Source: Elusimicrobiaceae bacterium (GTDB taxonomy: Bacteria; Elusimicrobiota; Elusimicrobia; Elusimicrobiales; Elusimicrobiaceae). Taken from it: DNA of 41,196 nt. The notes beneath the pieces were generated by a model. That model did no database searches and was not told where the DNA came from. It saw only the letters and a list, made by a program, of their open reading frames with translations. The DNA lies in NCBI GenBank assembly GCA_017468055.1, contig JAFUJU010000056.1:1-41196 (forward strand). Direction: 5' to 3'. The position numbers were made by a program, and so were the translations under genes. Positions 15,552 through 24,466 of the stretch are shown piece by piece; within the stretch, counting starts at the first letter, position 1, and the number at the start of each line of letters is the position of its first letter.

Positions 15552-16928
15552 ATGAAAAAAGTCCTCACCTTATTTTTATCCCTTTTTATTTTTTCCTTTT
15601 CTTTTGCCGAAACTATTAAACTTAAAGACGGTACCTTTTTAAGCGGTTCCATTGTTTCTCAAACGGAATACACGCTCAATTTAAATACCTCTTACGGCCC
15701 CGTAGTCCTCAATCAACGTGAAGTGGAGGCCATTCTGCCGGACAAGCACCGCATCTTTTTAAAAGGCGGTTCCCAGTTAGTCGGAGTGATTATAGATTTA
15801 GACGAATTTAATATGAAACTCCAAACCGAGGAAGGCACCGTAAACATTGATATGCCTCAAATTGTATCTGTAGAAGTGTACGATTATGAGCAAGGCTCCG
15901 CCGCCCAACAAACCATTGCCCAAAAACAAGCCGAACAACAAGCAGCTCTAGCTAAAGAAGCCCAACGTCAAGCGGCATTGACTGCTTCTTCCTCCTCTTC
16001 TGTTGCGGCAGCTGCCCCTGTACAAGCAGCCGGCGGTCTTACCTTTGATTCCGATATTGAAAAAGTATTTGACGTGAAAAAAGCAGAAGTAGTCAACGGA
16101 CAAGTGCAAACCGTCCAAGAAATTTCCGCCGCCGAAATCCGCGCACAACGTGCGGCACAAATGACGGAAGAAGAGGCTTTTTTGAAAGGGGTTTCCCCCG
16201 TTAAAACGGAAGAAAAAATTCAACAAACCGCCGAAGCGGCCCGCAGCGGAAAACTGGAAAAAATCAAAAAGGCAGAAGCCAAAAAAGCCAAACGCCCCAA
16301 AGACGCCAACAGCGATAAATATTTTGCCATTACTGTCGGCGCACAGACCGGAGACTTGCAATTAGACAATTCCAAACGGGCCGGCTTTGAAACTGCCAAG
16401 CCTTATGATGTGGGGGGTACAGCCGTACGCGCAGAAGCCACCTTCTTATGGCGTTTAAAAAGCAGTAATTTATGGTTGGGGCCTGCTTTGGCCATTGCCA
16501 ATATTCCCAATGCTTCTTTTGAAGATTTGGATCCTGCTATTGAACAAGCCAATGCAAATGCCTCTGCTGCCGGATCTGCCTTGCCTTATCCGCCCGATTC
16601 TGACAGAGACGTCACTACCAGCGGACAGATGATTGATATTATGGCTAAGGCTAATTACTATTTTAATCCCGATGATCTATTTTCTTTTTACTTAACCGGA
16701 ACTGCCGGATACAGAATGTTATCTCTTAATTATCGCGGAGTGATAGAATCTACCTCTATTAATTCCAACGGTTTTGTGGGTGCTATAGGTGCCGGTGTGG
16801 AAAGCCACATTGATGATTTAATGTTAGGGTTAGAAGTACAAGAATTTTTCAGTCCCTATTCCGGAGAATTTAAAGATTCCGACAGTGCAAACACTGTTAT
16901 TTCAGCCAAAATCAGTTGGAAATTTTAA
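15552..16928 (+). CDS. Outer-membrane beta-barrel protein with N-terminal Sm-like repeats (unknown function)
   Basis: A 458-residue exported protein that I cannot assign to a named family. A signal peptide ends FSFA. Next come two similar small beta domains, starting LKDGTFLSGSIV and LKGGSQLVGVII (about 24-65 and 72-115), each resembling an Sm-like five-strand fold. A long Ala/Gln/Glu/Lys-rich, probably helical linker covers about 118-255. The last 200 residues look like an eight-strand-type barrel and end in Phe (SAKISWKF), the usual signature for outer-membrane insertion. The ATG at 15552 follows CGGAG at good spacing; an upstream in-frame ATG at 15471 falls inside the previous gene. It overlaps the glycerate kinase gene by one base. 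A role in tethering the envelope or as a porin is only a guess. Confidence 0.75.
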   Translation: MKKVLTLFLSLFIFSFSFAETIKLKDGTFLSGSIVSQTEYTLNLNTSYGPVVLNQREVEAILPDKHRIFLKGGSQLVGVIIDLDEFNMKLQTEEGTVNIDMPQIVSVEVYDYEQGSAAQQTIAQKQAEQQAALAKEAQRQAALTASSSSSVAAAAPVQAAGGLTFDSDIEKVFDVKKAEVVNGQVQTVQEISAAEIRAQRAAQMTEEEAFLKGVSPVKTEEKIQQTAEAARSGKLEKIKKAEAKKAKRPKDANSDKYFAITVGAQTGDLQLDNSKRAGFETAKPYDVGGTAVRAEATFLWRLKSSNLWLGPALAIANIPNASFEDLDPAIEQANANASAAGSALPYPPDSDRDVTTSGQMIDIMAKANYYFNPDDLFSFYLTGTAGYRMLSLNYRGVIESTSINSNGFVGAIGAGVESHIDDLMLGLEVQEFFSPYSGEFKDSDSANTVISAKISWKF

Positions 16929-18034
16929 TGAACATTTTAATTTTGCCCAACAGTTTTAAAGGATCTTTAAGCGCGCGCCAAACGGCGCGCGTTTTAAGCA
17001 CTGCCCTGGGTAAAAGACATACGGTCAAAAGTTTTCCTTTATCAGACGGAGGAGACGGCTTTATTGATTTATACAAAGCACTTTTCCCTTCCGCCCAAAC
17101 CGTCCGTTTGCGCGCCTGTAACGCCTTTGGCCGCAACGTTTCCGCTTCTTATTTATGGCTGCCCTCTTCTCACACAGCCGTGATAGAAACGGCACGCATT
17201 TGCGGACTGGGCAAAGCCCAAAAAAAAGAATTGGACCCTTTGTATGCCACTTCCTTTGGAGTGGGAGAGGCTATTTTGCACGCCATACAAAAAGGAGCCA
17301 AAAAAATTTACATTGGTCTGGGCGGTGTGGCCTGTAATGACGGCGGAGCCGGAATTGCACAAGCACTCGGCGCCGAATTTCAGGATAAAAACGGAAATAA
17401 AATTTCCACGGGGGCCTATCCGCTTTTGCACCTGCAACAAATTGAATTGTCCCCTTTAAAAAAGAAAATCAGAAACACCCGCATTTACGCCGTGGCCGAT
17501 GTAATCAATCCTATGCTCGGAGTAAAAGGATCGGCCCGTATTTTCGGCCCGCAAAAAGGAGCCACGCCTAAACAAGTGGAAATGTTGGAACGGGCACTAT
17601 CGGTCTATGCGCGCGTGGTGAAAAAAACCACCCAAAAAGATATTGCCCACACACCCTCCACCGCCGCGGCAGGTGCTTTATGCGCGGGACTTTACGGATT
17701 GCTGGACGCGCAAATTATTTTAGGGTCTGATTTTCTGCAAAAGCATTTGCCGTTGAATAAATGGGGCAAATGGGCGGATTTAATTATCACGACCGAAGGC
17801 AAATTAGATGAGCAAACCTTGTTTGGCAAAGCACCCACTGCCGCACTCGGTGCTGCCGCCAAATACCAAAAACCGATTTTATTTATCTGTGGATTATACG
17901 AAGAAAAGGCCGTACGAAAAATCTCAAAAATTCTGCCGCTTACCTTGGCTTGTTTAACTGATTTTGCCAAAAATCAACAAGATGCCATGCTCCATTGCGC
18001 CCGTTACTTGCGCCAAGCCGTCAAAAACTTTTAA
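16928..18034 (+). CDS. glxK: Glycerate kinase (GarK/GlxK family)
   Basis: Phosphorylates D-glycerate, feeding it into lower glycolysis as phosphoglycerate. The 368-residue protein has the family's PNSFKGSLSA at the N-terminus, SDGGDGF, GLGGVACNDGGAG, FGPQKGATPKQ and TTEGKLDEQT, and is of normal length. Its ATG overlaps the TAA of the outer-membrane protein gene (TAATG), so it is co-translated. It converges on gph, whose stop codon overlaps its own in TTAA (18031-18034). Whether the product is 2- or 3-phosphoglycerate cannot be told; most relatives make 2-phosphoglycerate. Confidence 0.92.
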   Translation: MNILILPNSFKGSLSARQTARVLSTALGKRHTVKSFPLSDGGDGFIDLYKALFPSAQTVRLRACNAFGRNVSASYLWLPSSHTAVIETARICGLGKAQKKELDPLYATSFGVGEAILHAIQKGAKKIYIGLGGVACNDGGAGIAQALGAEFQDKNGNKISTGAYPLLHLQQIELSPLKKKIRNTRIYAVADVINPMLGVKGSARIFGPQKGATPKQVEMLERALSVYARVVKKTTQKDIAHTPSTAAAGALCAGLYGLLDAQIILGSDFLQKHLPLNKWGKWADLIITTEGKLDEQTLFGKAPTAALGAAAKYQKPILFICGLYEEKAVRKISKILPLTLACLTDFAKNQQDAMLHCARYLRQAVKNF

Positions 18035-18684
18035 GCCAAAATTTGTGCAATGTCTTGCGCTTGCTCTGCCACAAAAGCAGGGCGGAAAGAGAGCAGCTCT
18101 TCTCTAGCGCGAAAACCCCATGTTACCGCACACGCTTCTACCCCCGCATTACGGGCCGTCATCATATCTACATCAGAATCTCCGACGTACAAAGTTTCTT
18201 GTGCGGAAGTTTGAGTTAAGGTGAGAATTTCTTTTACAAACAGCGGATCCGGTTTAACGGGCAGCCCCTCCCGTTGCCCCAGCACAGCTGAAAAATGAAT
18301 TTGCGGAAAATAATATTTAGCTAATTTTTCGGTAGCACTTTGATATTTATTAGAAGCAATCGCCAAAAGAAAACCGCTGTTTTGTAAATGTTCCAAAAGA
18401 GACACAATACCGTCATAGGGACGGGTCAAATCTGCATTATGGGCGTCATAATACGGCACAAACAGGGCCCTTACTTTAGCCACATTTTCTGTTGTGCGTG
18501 CCTGTACCGGTAAGGCGCGCTCAAAAAGTTTATTAATACCGCTGCCTACAAAACGGTAATAGGCTTTTTCTTCATGAACGGGAAAGCCCAACTGATGCAA
18601 GGCCTGATTGGTGGCTTGCGCCAAATCTGCAATGGTATCCAAAAGAGTGCCGTCCAAATCAAAAATAACCAACTTTTTCTTCAT
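18031..18684 (-). CDS. gph: Phosphoglycolate phosphatase-like HAD hydrolase
   Basis: Removes phosphate from 2-phosphoglycolate, a by-product of DNA repair, or from a similar small phosphate ester. The 217-residue protein has HAD motif I FDLDGTLLD (D9, D11), a helical cap, motif II ASN, the motif III lysine in KPDP and motif IV GDSDVDMMTA. Length and motif order fit Gph; other HAD substrates are possible. Its ATG overlaps the upstream hydrolase stop (ATGA). It is the last gene of the long minus-strand run and has no separate terminator before the converging glycerate kinase gene. Confidence 0.85.
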   Translation of the reverse strand: MKKKLVIFDLDGTLLDTIADLAQATNQALHQLGFPVHEEKAYYRFVGSGINKLFERALPVQARTTENVAKVRALFVPYYDAHNADLTRPYDGIVSLLEHLQNSGFLLAIASNKYQSATEKLAKYYFPQIHFSAVLGQREGLPVKPDPLFVKEILTLTQTSAQETLYVGDSDVDMMTARNAGVEACAVTWGFRAREELLSFRPAFVAEQAQDIAQILA

Positions 18685-19568
18685 AAATACTTTTGGAAAA
18701 ACTCCGCCAATTTTTGCTTATATTCAAAGCCGCCTTCTTCCGCACATTTGTTATGGCGGGCATTGGGCACAATCCAAATTTGTTTAGGCTGGCCGGCCTT
18801 TCTGTAAAGTTTTTTGGCTTGGGCCGCTGGTACTAAATTGTCACAAGCACCGTGAATGATAAAAAGCGGCTTGGGGGAGATTTTAGACACATTGTAGCGG
18901 GGGCTAAAATGCTCCGGATTGGCATTGAGTTCACGGCGGATATAATGCAAAACAATGGGAATTAACGGCAAATAGGGCACTCTGTTATGTACCCAGGCCC
19001 AACGTGTAACCACCCGACGAAATGAATAATAAGAGGCTTCTGCCACTACACAATCCACCGCCGGATTTTGAGCCCCCTCACAAATAGCCACCATACCCCC
19101 CATAGATAAACCATAAATGCCTATTTTTTCAGAAGCCTGCGGATAATTTTCTTTTAAGAACTTAATAGCAGCCTGCAAGTCACGGATTTCCAAATATCCG
19201 ATAGAGCTTGTATTTCCGCCGCTTTCCCCCAGTGCCCGAAAATCAAAATACATCAAGTTATATCCCAAATCATGCATGAAATAAGTATTTTTAAAAATAT
19301 CACCGCGGTTCATGCCCCAACCGTGCATAAAGATAATCGTTTTATTAGATCCTTCACGGGCAATAAACCAACCGCGTAAACGGATACCGTCCTCTGTAAT
19401 AAAAGAAATTTTTTCATAAGCCAATTTATACTGATCCGGCCAAACGTCCAGCGGCTTACGTTTGTAACGCGGATGTAAAATCCACTTGGCCACATAAATA
19501 CAAGTCCACACGGTAAGCAGTATTAAAAAAATCAAAGAAAATAAAACAATCAATATAATATTGGTCAT
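18681..19568 (-). CDS. Membrane-anchored alpha/beta hydrolase (serine hydrolase)
   Basis: A 295-residue protein with one N-terminal membrane helix (about 3-27) and an alpha/beta-hydrolase domain. The oxyanion region is FMHGWG, the nucleophile elbow GLSMGG has Ser155, and the likely acid and base are in GACDNLVP and NARHNKC. It resembles the BAAT/YfhR-like group of membrane-linked hydrolases. The substrate is unknown; a lipid or ester at the membrane is plausible. It lies 18 nt after nnrD and is translationally coupled to gph. Confidence 0.83.
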   Translation of the reverse strand: MTNIILIVLFSLIFLILLTVWTCIYVAKWILHPRYKRKPLDVWPDQYKLAYEKISFITEDGIRLRGWFIAREGSNKTIIFMHGWGMNRGDIFKNTYFMHDLGYNLMYFDFRALGESGGNTSSIGYLEIRDLQAAIKFLKENYPQASEKIGIYGLSMGGMVAICEGAQNPAVDCVVAEASYYSFRRVVTRWAWVHNRVPYLPLIPIVLHYIRRELNANPEHFSPRYNVSKISPKPLFIIHGACDNLVPAAQAKKLYRKAGQPKQIWIVPNARHNKCAEEGGFEYKQKLAEFFQKYL

Positions 19569-19586
19569 AGAAAAATTGTATAAAAA

Positions 19587-20474
19587 TTATTTGTTTGCAT
19601 ATAGTACCTGGCGGAAAGCATCAGGCAAATTATTCAAAAGGTCCCCAGCCAGCACACAACGGTCCGTTAGCTTTTTAGCGGCCAAATCCCCACACAAACC
19701 GTGTAAATAAACACCGCAAGCGGCAGCTTTTAACGCGCTTGCATTATTAAATCCTTCCGCCGTTCCTATCTGCGCCCACAATCCTGCAATCATACCTGCC
19801 AACACATCCCCGCTTCCTCCCTTAGCCAAAGCAGGACCGCCGGTTGTATTGATATATGTTTTTTTGCCATCGGTTATTACGGTTTCAAAACCTTTCAACA
19901 GACAAACTCCGCCCGTTTTTTGGCTCAACTCTTTGGCATACAAAATACGTTGCTTTTTTTCTTCGGAAATTGGTTTTTGGACCAAGCGTCTCATTTCCGC
20001 AGGGTGCGGAGTACAAATACTGGGCATCTTTAAATAGGAAAAATCTTTTTCCTTTGCCAACGCATTTAAAGCCTCGGCATCTATGACACAGGGAAGAGAA
20101 CATTGATGTAAAAATTGAAGAAGAAAAGCATGATCTGCAAATCCGGGGCCAAGCAAAATAAGCGAAGGAGAAAAGGTGGCTATAAAATCCTCAAGTTTAA
20201 GCAAGGCTGTTTTTGACAACAAACCTTTTCTTTCCGGTAAGGGAACGGTAAGCATTTCAGGCAAAGCCGCCGCGGCGATACATTGGCAACTTTTTGGAAG
20301 AGCTAACGCCGTTATACCGGCCCCTACCCGCAATGTCGCACGCGCACACAGGACGGCCGCACCGCTCATTTTCTCTGAGCCGGCTATAACCAACACCCTC
20401 CCGAAAACGCCCTTGTGGGATCTTTTCGCACGCGCAGGCAAAAAAGATTTTATTAAAGCGCGGCTGAGGAGCAT
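19587..20474 (-). CDS. nnrD: ADP/ATP-dependent NAD(P)H-hydrate dehydratase
   Basis: Repairs damaged NAD(P)H by dehydrating the S-form hydrate. The 295-residue protein is the ribokinase-like YjeF C-terminal domain, with HKGVFGRVLVIAGS near the start and the diagnostic GGSGDVLAGMIAG. Unlike the bifunctional form, it has no N-terminal epimerase domain, and no separate nnrE is in the window. An AGGGGG ribosome site overlaps the glmS stop region; the gap is 8 nt. It belongs to the glmM-pdxJ-glmS segment of the long operon. Confidence 0.92.
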   Translation of the reverse strand: MLLSRALIKSFLPARAKRSHKGVFGRVLVIAGSEKMSGAAVLCARATLRVGAGITALALPKSCQCIAAAALPEMLTVPLPERKGLLSKTALLKLEDFIATFSPSLILLGPGFADHAFLLQFLHQCSLPCVIDAEALNALAKEKDFSYLKMPSICTPHPAEMRRLVQKPISEEKKQRILYAKELSQKTGGVCLLKGFETVITDGKKTYINTTGGPALAKGGSGDVLAGMIAGLWAQIGTAEGFNNASALKAAACGVYLHGLCGDLAAKKLTDRCVLAGDLLNNLPDAFRQVLYANK

Positions 20475-20482
20475 TCTTCCCC

Positions 20483-22324
20483 CTACTCTACGGTTACACT
20501 TTTAGCCAAGTTACGCGGGCGGTCAATATCGCGGCCTAAGCGTTTGGCTACCCAATACGCAAAAAATTGAAGAGCAATCACATCCAGCACCGGTTGCAAA
20601 TATTCTCCGGCTTGTGGCACAATGATTTGTTTATCAGAAACACAAGCCGCCTCTTCTTTTCCATCAGGCGTTGTTAAAGCAATCACAAAAGCTCCGCGGG
20701 CACGGCACTCCTGACAAGCAGAGAGCATTTTGTCAAATAAATGATTTTTGGGCATCAAAACAATAACAGGTGTTCCTTTATCTATAATGGAAATAGGGCC
20801 GTGCTTAATTTCCCCTGCAGCAAATCCTTCAGCAGAAACATAAGAAATCTCTTTAAGTTTTAAGGCCCCTTCCAACGCGATGGGATAATCCACATTACGT
20901 CCTAAGAAAATAAAGCGGTCTGATTTATATACTTTCTTTGTTAAATGACGCACATCATATTCTATCTTTAGGGTTTCTGTCACAGCCTTGGGCATAGCTA
21001 ATAACTCTTTATAGAGTTTGTTAAACACCTTTTGGCTAATATTGCCGGAAGCATGCCCTAAGAAAACGGCTAAAGCATATAAAGATATAATTTGGCTGGT
21101 AAAGGCTTTGGTGGAAGCTACGCTGATTTCAGGTCCGCAATGTGTAAAAAATACGCTGTTGCAAGCACGTGTCAAACCAGAGCCTAACACATTACAAATA
21201 GCTAAACGCTTAAAGCCTAACTCTTGCGCTTTTTTAACGGCTCCCAAAGTGTCCGCCGTTTCTCCCGATTGGCTGACCGCCACACACAAGGTATCCTTGG
21301 CAGGAGGAATGGTGCGATATTTAAATTCGCTGGCTAAATCTACCGAAGCGGTTACTCCGGCAAAATTTTCTAAATAATACTTGCCGAGCATCGCCGCATG
21401 GTATGCTGTACCGCAAGCCACCAAATAAACATTTTTGATTTTGCGTAAATCTTCCGTTTTCAGGCCTAAAATACGGCCAAAATCTTCTTTAGCCGTGCGT
21501 AAAGTATCTTCTATTCCTTGGGGCTGCTCATAAATTTCTTTGAGCATGAAATGTTTATAACCGCCTTTTTCGGCTGTTTGTTGATCCCAAGAAACTTTGG
21601 TAGATTTAACCTTGGTTTCTTTTCCGTCCATGCCATAAAGTTTTACTTCTTGGGGAGTCAAAACAACGGTTTGGCCGTCTTCCAAAAAAAGTACTTTATT
21701 GGTATATTTCAGAAAAGCAGGAACATCAGAAGCTAAAAAATTTTCTTTTTTGCCCAAACCTACGGTTAGCGGACTTTGGTTTTTAACGCCTATAATCTGT
21801 TGCGGAGTACGTGCCCACATAACCCCGTAAGCAAAGGCACCGTGCAACTCATTATTTGTCTTCATAACGGCACGGAACAAACGATCTTCATCATTAGCCC
21901 CGCGCACATGTTTTAAGTTTTCTTCAATTAAATGTGCGATAACTTCTGTGTCTGTTTCGCTTTGAAAGTTATGACCGAGTGTCTGTAATTTTTCTTTTAA
22001 AAGAAGAAAGTTTTCAATAATCCCGTTATGCACCACCACAATTTCGCCGCTGCAATCCGTATGTGGGTGGGAATTCTCTTCACTGGGTTTGCCATGAGTA
22101 GCCCAACGGGTATGACCAATACCGCAATGGCCGTTCGGTGAGGCCAGTAAAGCGGCTTTTTCCAGCTCAGCCACTTTTCCTACAGATCTCACACGCTTAA
22201 CTTGGCCTTCTTGCACCACGGCAATCCCGGCAGAATCGTATCCGCGGTACTCTAATTTTTTTAGACCTTCAATTAAAAAAGGAACACAATTTTTAGAGCC
22301 TACGTATCCAATAATTCCGCACAT
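20483..22324 (-). CDS. glmS: Glutamine-fructose-6-phosphate aminotransferase
   Basis: First step of UDP-GlcNAc synthesis: glutamine plus fructose 6-phosphate gives glucosamine 6-phosphate. The 613-residue protein starts MCGIIGYVG with the catalytic Cys2. It has the glutaminase domain (RGYDSAGIA, HTRWATHG), two SIS sugar-isomerase domains (VACGTAYHA, SQSGETADT, EGALKLKEISY), and the C-terminal AKSVTVE tail. Full length. It lies 9 nt after pdxJ, so there is no room for a glmS ribozyme. Being in one operon with glmM links two consecutive steps of cell-wall precursor synthesis. Confidence 0.97.
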   Translation of the reverse strand: MCGIIGYVGSKNCVPFLIEGLKKLEYRGYDSAGIAVVQEGQVKRVRSVGKVAELEKAALLASPNGHCGIGHTRWATHGKPSEENSHPHTDCSGEIVVVHNGIIENFLLLKEKLQTLGHNFQSETDTEVIAHLIEENLKHVRGANDEDRLFRAVMKTNNELHGAFAYGVMWARTPQQIIGVKNQSPLTVGLGKKENFLASDVPAFLKYTNKVLFLEDGQTVVLTPQEVKLYGMDGKETKVKSTKVSWDQQTAEKGGYKHFMLKEIYEQPQGIEDTLRTAKEDFGRILGLKTEDLRKIKNVYLVACGTAYHAAMLGKYYLENFAGVTASVDLASEFKYRTIPPAKDTLCVAVSQSGETADTLGAVKKAQELGFKRLAICNVLGSGLTRACNSVFFTHCGPEISVASTKAFTSQIISLYALAVFLGHASGNISQKVFNKLYKELLAMPKAVTETLKIEYDVRHLTKKVYKSDRFIFLGRNVDYPIALEGALKLKEISYVSAEGFAAGEIKHGPISIIDKGTPVIVLMPKNHLFDKMLSACQECRARGAFVIALTTPDGKEEAACVSDKQIIVPQAGEYLQPVLDVIALQFFAYWVAKRLGRDIDRPRNLAKSVTVE

Positions 22325-22333
22325 ACGTCCTCC

Positions 22334-23050
22334 TTACAGCAGTTCTTTCATGGCACAAACGGCATTCGGCAGCCCTGCCAACACGGCACGGGAAATAATA
22401 GAAAAACCGATATTCATACAGCTTACTCCGCACAAATCCGCCACCGGAAGCACATTTTCATAATCAAGACCATGTCCGGCATGTACTTCTAATCCCAGCT
22501 CTTTTGCCAACAAAGAGGCCAAAGCCAAATCACGCAAAAGTTTTGCTTGTTCTTTTTTATTTTTGGCTTCGCTATAGTCACGAGTACAAAGCTCCACAAT
22601 GTCAGCTCCGCACTTGGCAGCCGCACGGATAGACTGGGCTGTAGGATCTACAAACAAGCTCACTCTGATGCCTTTTTGTTGCAAAGCCTCCGTCATTTGA
22701 CGGATACGGGTAAAATTTTTAGGAGTGAACTTAAGACCGCCCGTGGTAGTTACTTCATTGGGCAGCTCCGGTACGATACACACAGAACCCGGTTTGTGTT
22801 TTAGAGCCATTTTTTGCATTTTTAAAGAAGAGTTGCACTCCAAATGGATATACTTGCGGTAAGACTTACACAAACGGGCCAAATCTTTCTCATTCATATG
22901 TCGCTCATCACCGCGGACATGTATAACAATATAGTCTGCCCCTACGCACAAGCAAAGCTCGGCCGCGGAAAGCGGATCCGGATAAGAAGCCCGGCGCGCT
23001 TGGCGAATGGTGGCCACATGATCAATATTAACACCCAATTGTAAAGCCAT
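22334..23050 (-). CDS. pdxJ: Pyridoxine 5'-phosphate synthase
   Basis: Last ring-closing step of the DXP-dependent vitamin B6 pathway. The 238-residue TIM-barrel protein has the family N-terminus LGVNIDHVATIRQAR, HVRGDERHM, LECNS and HAGHGLDYENV, and is of normal length. Its ATG overlaps the glmM stop by one base (TAATG). Its place between glmM and glmS may reflect shared expression of core anabolic genes. No other pdx gene is in the window. Confidence 0.96.
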   Translation of the reverse strand: MALQLGVNIDHVATIRQARRASYPDPLSAAELCLCVGADYIVIHVRGDERHMNEKDLARLCKSYRKYIHLECNSSLKMQKMALKHKPGSVCIVPELPNEVTTTGGLKFTPKNFTRIRQMTEALQQKGIRVSLFVDPTAQSIRAAAKCGADIVELCTRDYSEAKNKKEQAKLLRDLALASLLAKELGLEVHAGHGLDYENVLPVADLCGVSCMNIGFSIISRAVLAGLPNAVCAMKELL

Positions 23051-24399
23051 TATTTTTCCTCCGTTTTGGAGCGGTAAAGGTTTTCCGCCTCTTGCGCTAA
23101 CTGAGAAACTAAAGATGCATCTTCTCCTTCTACTAAAATGCGCAGTTTAGGCTCCGTACCGCTATAACGTACAAAAATACGACCTTTTTCGCTAAGGCGG
23201 TTTTCTAATTTTTGAATTTCATCCATAAATCCGGGCAAGGATTCCAGCGGTTTTTTTTCTTTTACCATAATAGCCCGCAATTCACAGGGATATTTTTGCC
23301 AACGTAACGCAAACTCACTCATGGAAAGACCGGACTTTTTAGCCAATTGCAAAAACTGCAAAGCAGACAAAATACCGTCACCGGTGTTAGAATAGGCCGG
23401 AAAAATAATATGTCCGGAGGTTTCTCCCCCAACGGCCAGCCCTTCTTTCTCCAATGCCTGAGAAACATATTTGTCTCCCACCGGAGTCAGTACCATATTT
23501 ACGCCATGATCTTTCAAATAATTAATACAACCCAAGTTGGTCATTACGGTCATCACGGCTTTATTATGTGGCAATTTTCCTTGTTCTTTTAACGCTAAAG
23601 CAGCGGCTGAAATAATATATTCTCCGTCCAATTGGCGGCCTTGTTCGTCAGAAGCAATCACACGGTCAGCATCGCCGTCAAAGCTAAAGCCCGCATAGGC
23701 TTGCTCTGCCTTAACCAACGTGCGCATTTTGGAAGTATGCAAAGCTCCTACTCCCTCATTAATTTGCGCTCCGTTGTTTTGATCCGCCATGAGTACAACT
23801 TGCATACCCAAAGATTCAAAAACTTCGGGTGCAATTTTATACGCAGCACCGTTGGCACAATCCAACACCACTTTCGTTCCTTTTAACAAAGAAGCATCCA
23901 CGGTAGCTTTTAAGAAATTTTTATACCCTTCCACTAACTCTTTCGCCTCGCGGTAAGAACCGATAGGTTGGGAATTTTCTTTTGTACTTTCAATAGCGGT
24001 TTCTATTTTTTCTTCCAATTCTTCCGGAAGTTTGGTACCTTTATTAGAGAAAAATTTAATGCCGTTAAATTCAGCCGGATTATGGCTGGCAGAAATAACC
24101 ACCCCACAGATAGAACCTGTTTGTTTGACGGCCTCCGCCACGGAAGGCGTAGGCGAAATACCCATATCCAACACATCTGCTCCGGCGGCACGAATTCCTT
24201 TGGAAAGTGCTTCTAAAATAGAGGGGCCGGATAAACGTGTATCCCTGGCAATAATGACTTGTTTTTTTAGTTTTTCAGAACCTGCCCAAGCCAGCAATTC
24301 CTTCAATGCACAGAAACCTAATTTCTCAATAAAATCATCTGTCAACGGGAACTCTCCCGCCACGGCACGTACGCCGTCTGTTCCAAAATACTTAGTCAT
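23050..24399 (-). CDS. glmM: Phosphoglucosamine mutase
   Basis: Converts glucosamine 6-phosphate to glucosamine 1-phosphate, the step after GlmS. The 449-residue protein has FGTDGVRAVAGE at the N-terminus, the active-site phosphoserine in ISASHNP (S105), the Mg-binding DGDADR and the C-terminal phosphate-binding RYSGTEPKLR. It lies 67 nt after ftsH, separated by a weak hairpin. The ftsH-glmM order recalls the ftsH-folP-glmM order of E. coli with folP missing. Confidence 0.97.
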   Translation of the reverse strand: MTKYFGTDGVRAVAGEFPLTDDFIEKLGFCALKELLAWAGSEKLKKQVIIARDTRLSGPSILEALSKGIRAAGADVLDMGISPTPSVAEAVKQTGSICGVVISASHNPAEFNGIKFFSNKGTKLPEELEEKIETAIESTKENSQPIGSYREAKELVEGYKNFLKATVDASLLKGTKVVLDCANGAAYKIAPEVFESLGMQVVLMADQNNGAQINEGVGALHTSKMRTLVKAEQAYAGFSFDGDADRVIASDEQGRQLDGEYIISAAALALKEQGKLPHNKAVMTVMTNLGCINYLKDHGVNMVLTPVGDKYVSQALEKEGLAVGGETSGHIIFPAYSNTGDGILSALQFLQLAKKSGLSMSEFALRWQKYPCELRAIMVKEKKPLESLPGFMDEIQKLENRLSEKGRIFVRYSGTEPKLRILVEGEDASLVSQLAQEAENLYRSKTEEK

Positions 24400-24443
24400 A
24401 TTTTTCCTTTTTACAAAGGCAATGCCTCTTTTTAATAAAATGG

Positions 24444-24461
24444 GCCCGCAAAATTGCGGGC
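24444..24461 (-). terminator. Hairpin between ftsH and glmM (possible partial terminator)
   Basis: A perfect 6-bp stem, GCCCGC (24444-24449) and GCGGGC (24456-24461), is followed on the minus strand by CCATTTTATT. The T tract is interrupted, so it may reduce rather than stop transcription into glmM. Confidence 0.5.
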
Positions 24462-24466
24462 ACTAA

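Noticed and set aside
22325..22333. A glmS ribozyme upstream of glmS
   Set aside because: Only 9 nt separate pdxJ and glmS, and no ribozyme core is visible in the end of pdxJ.
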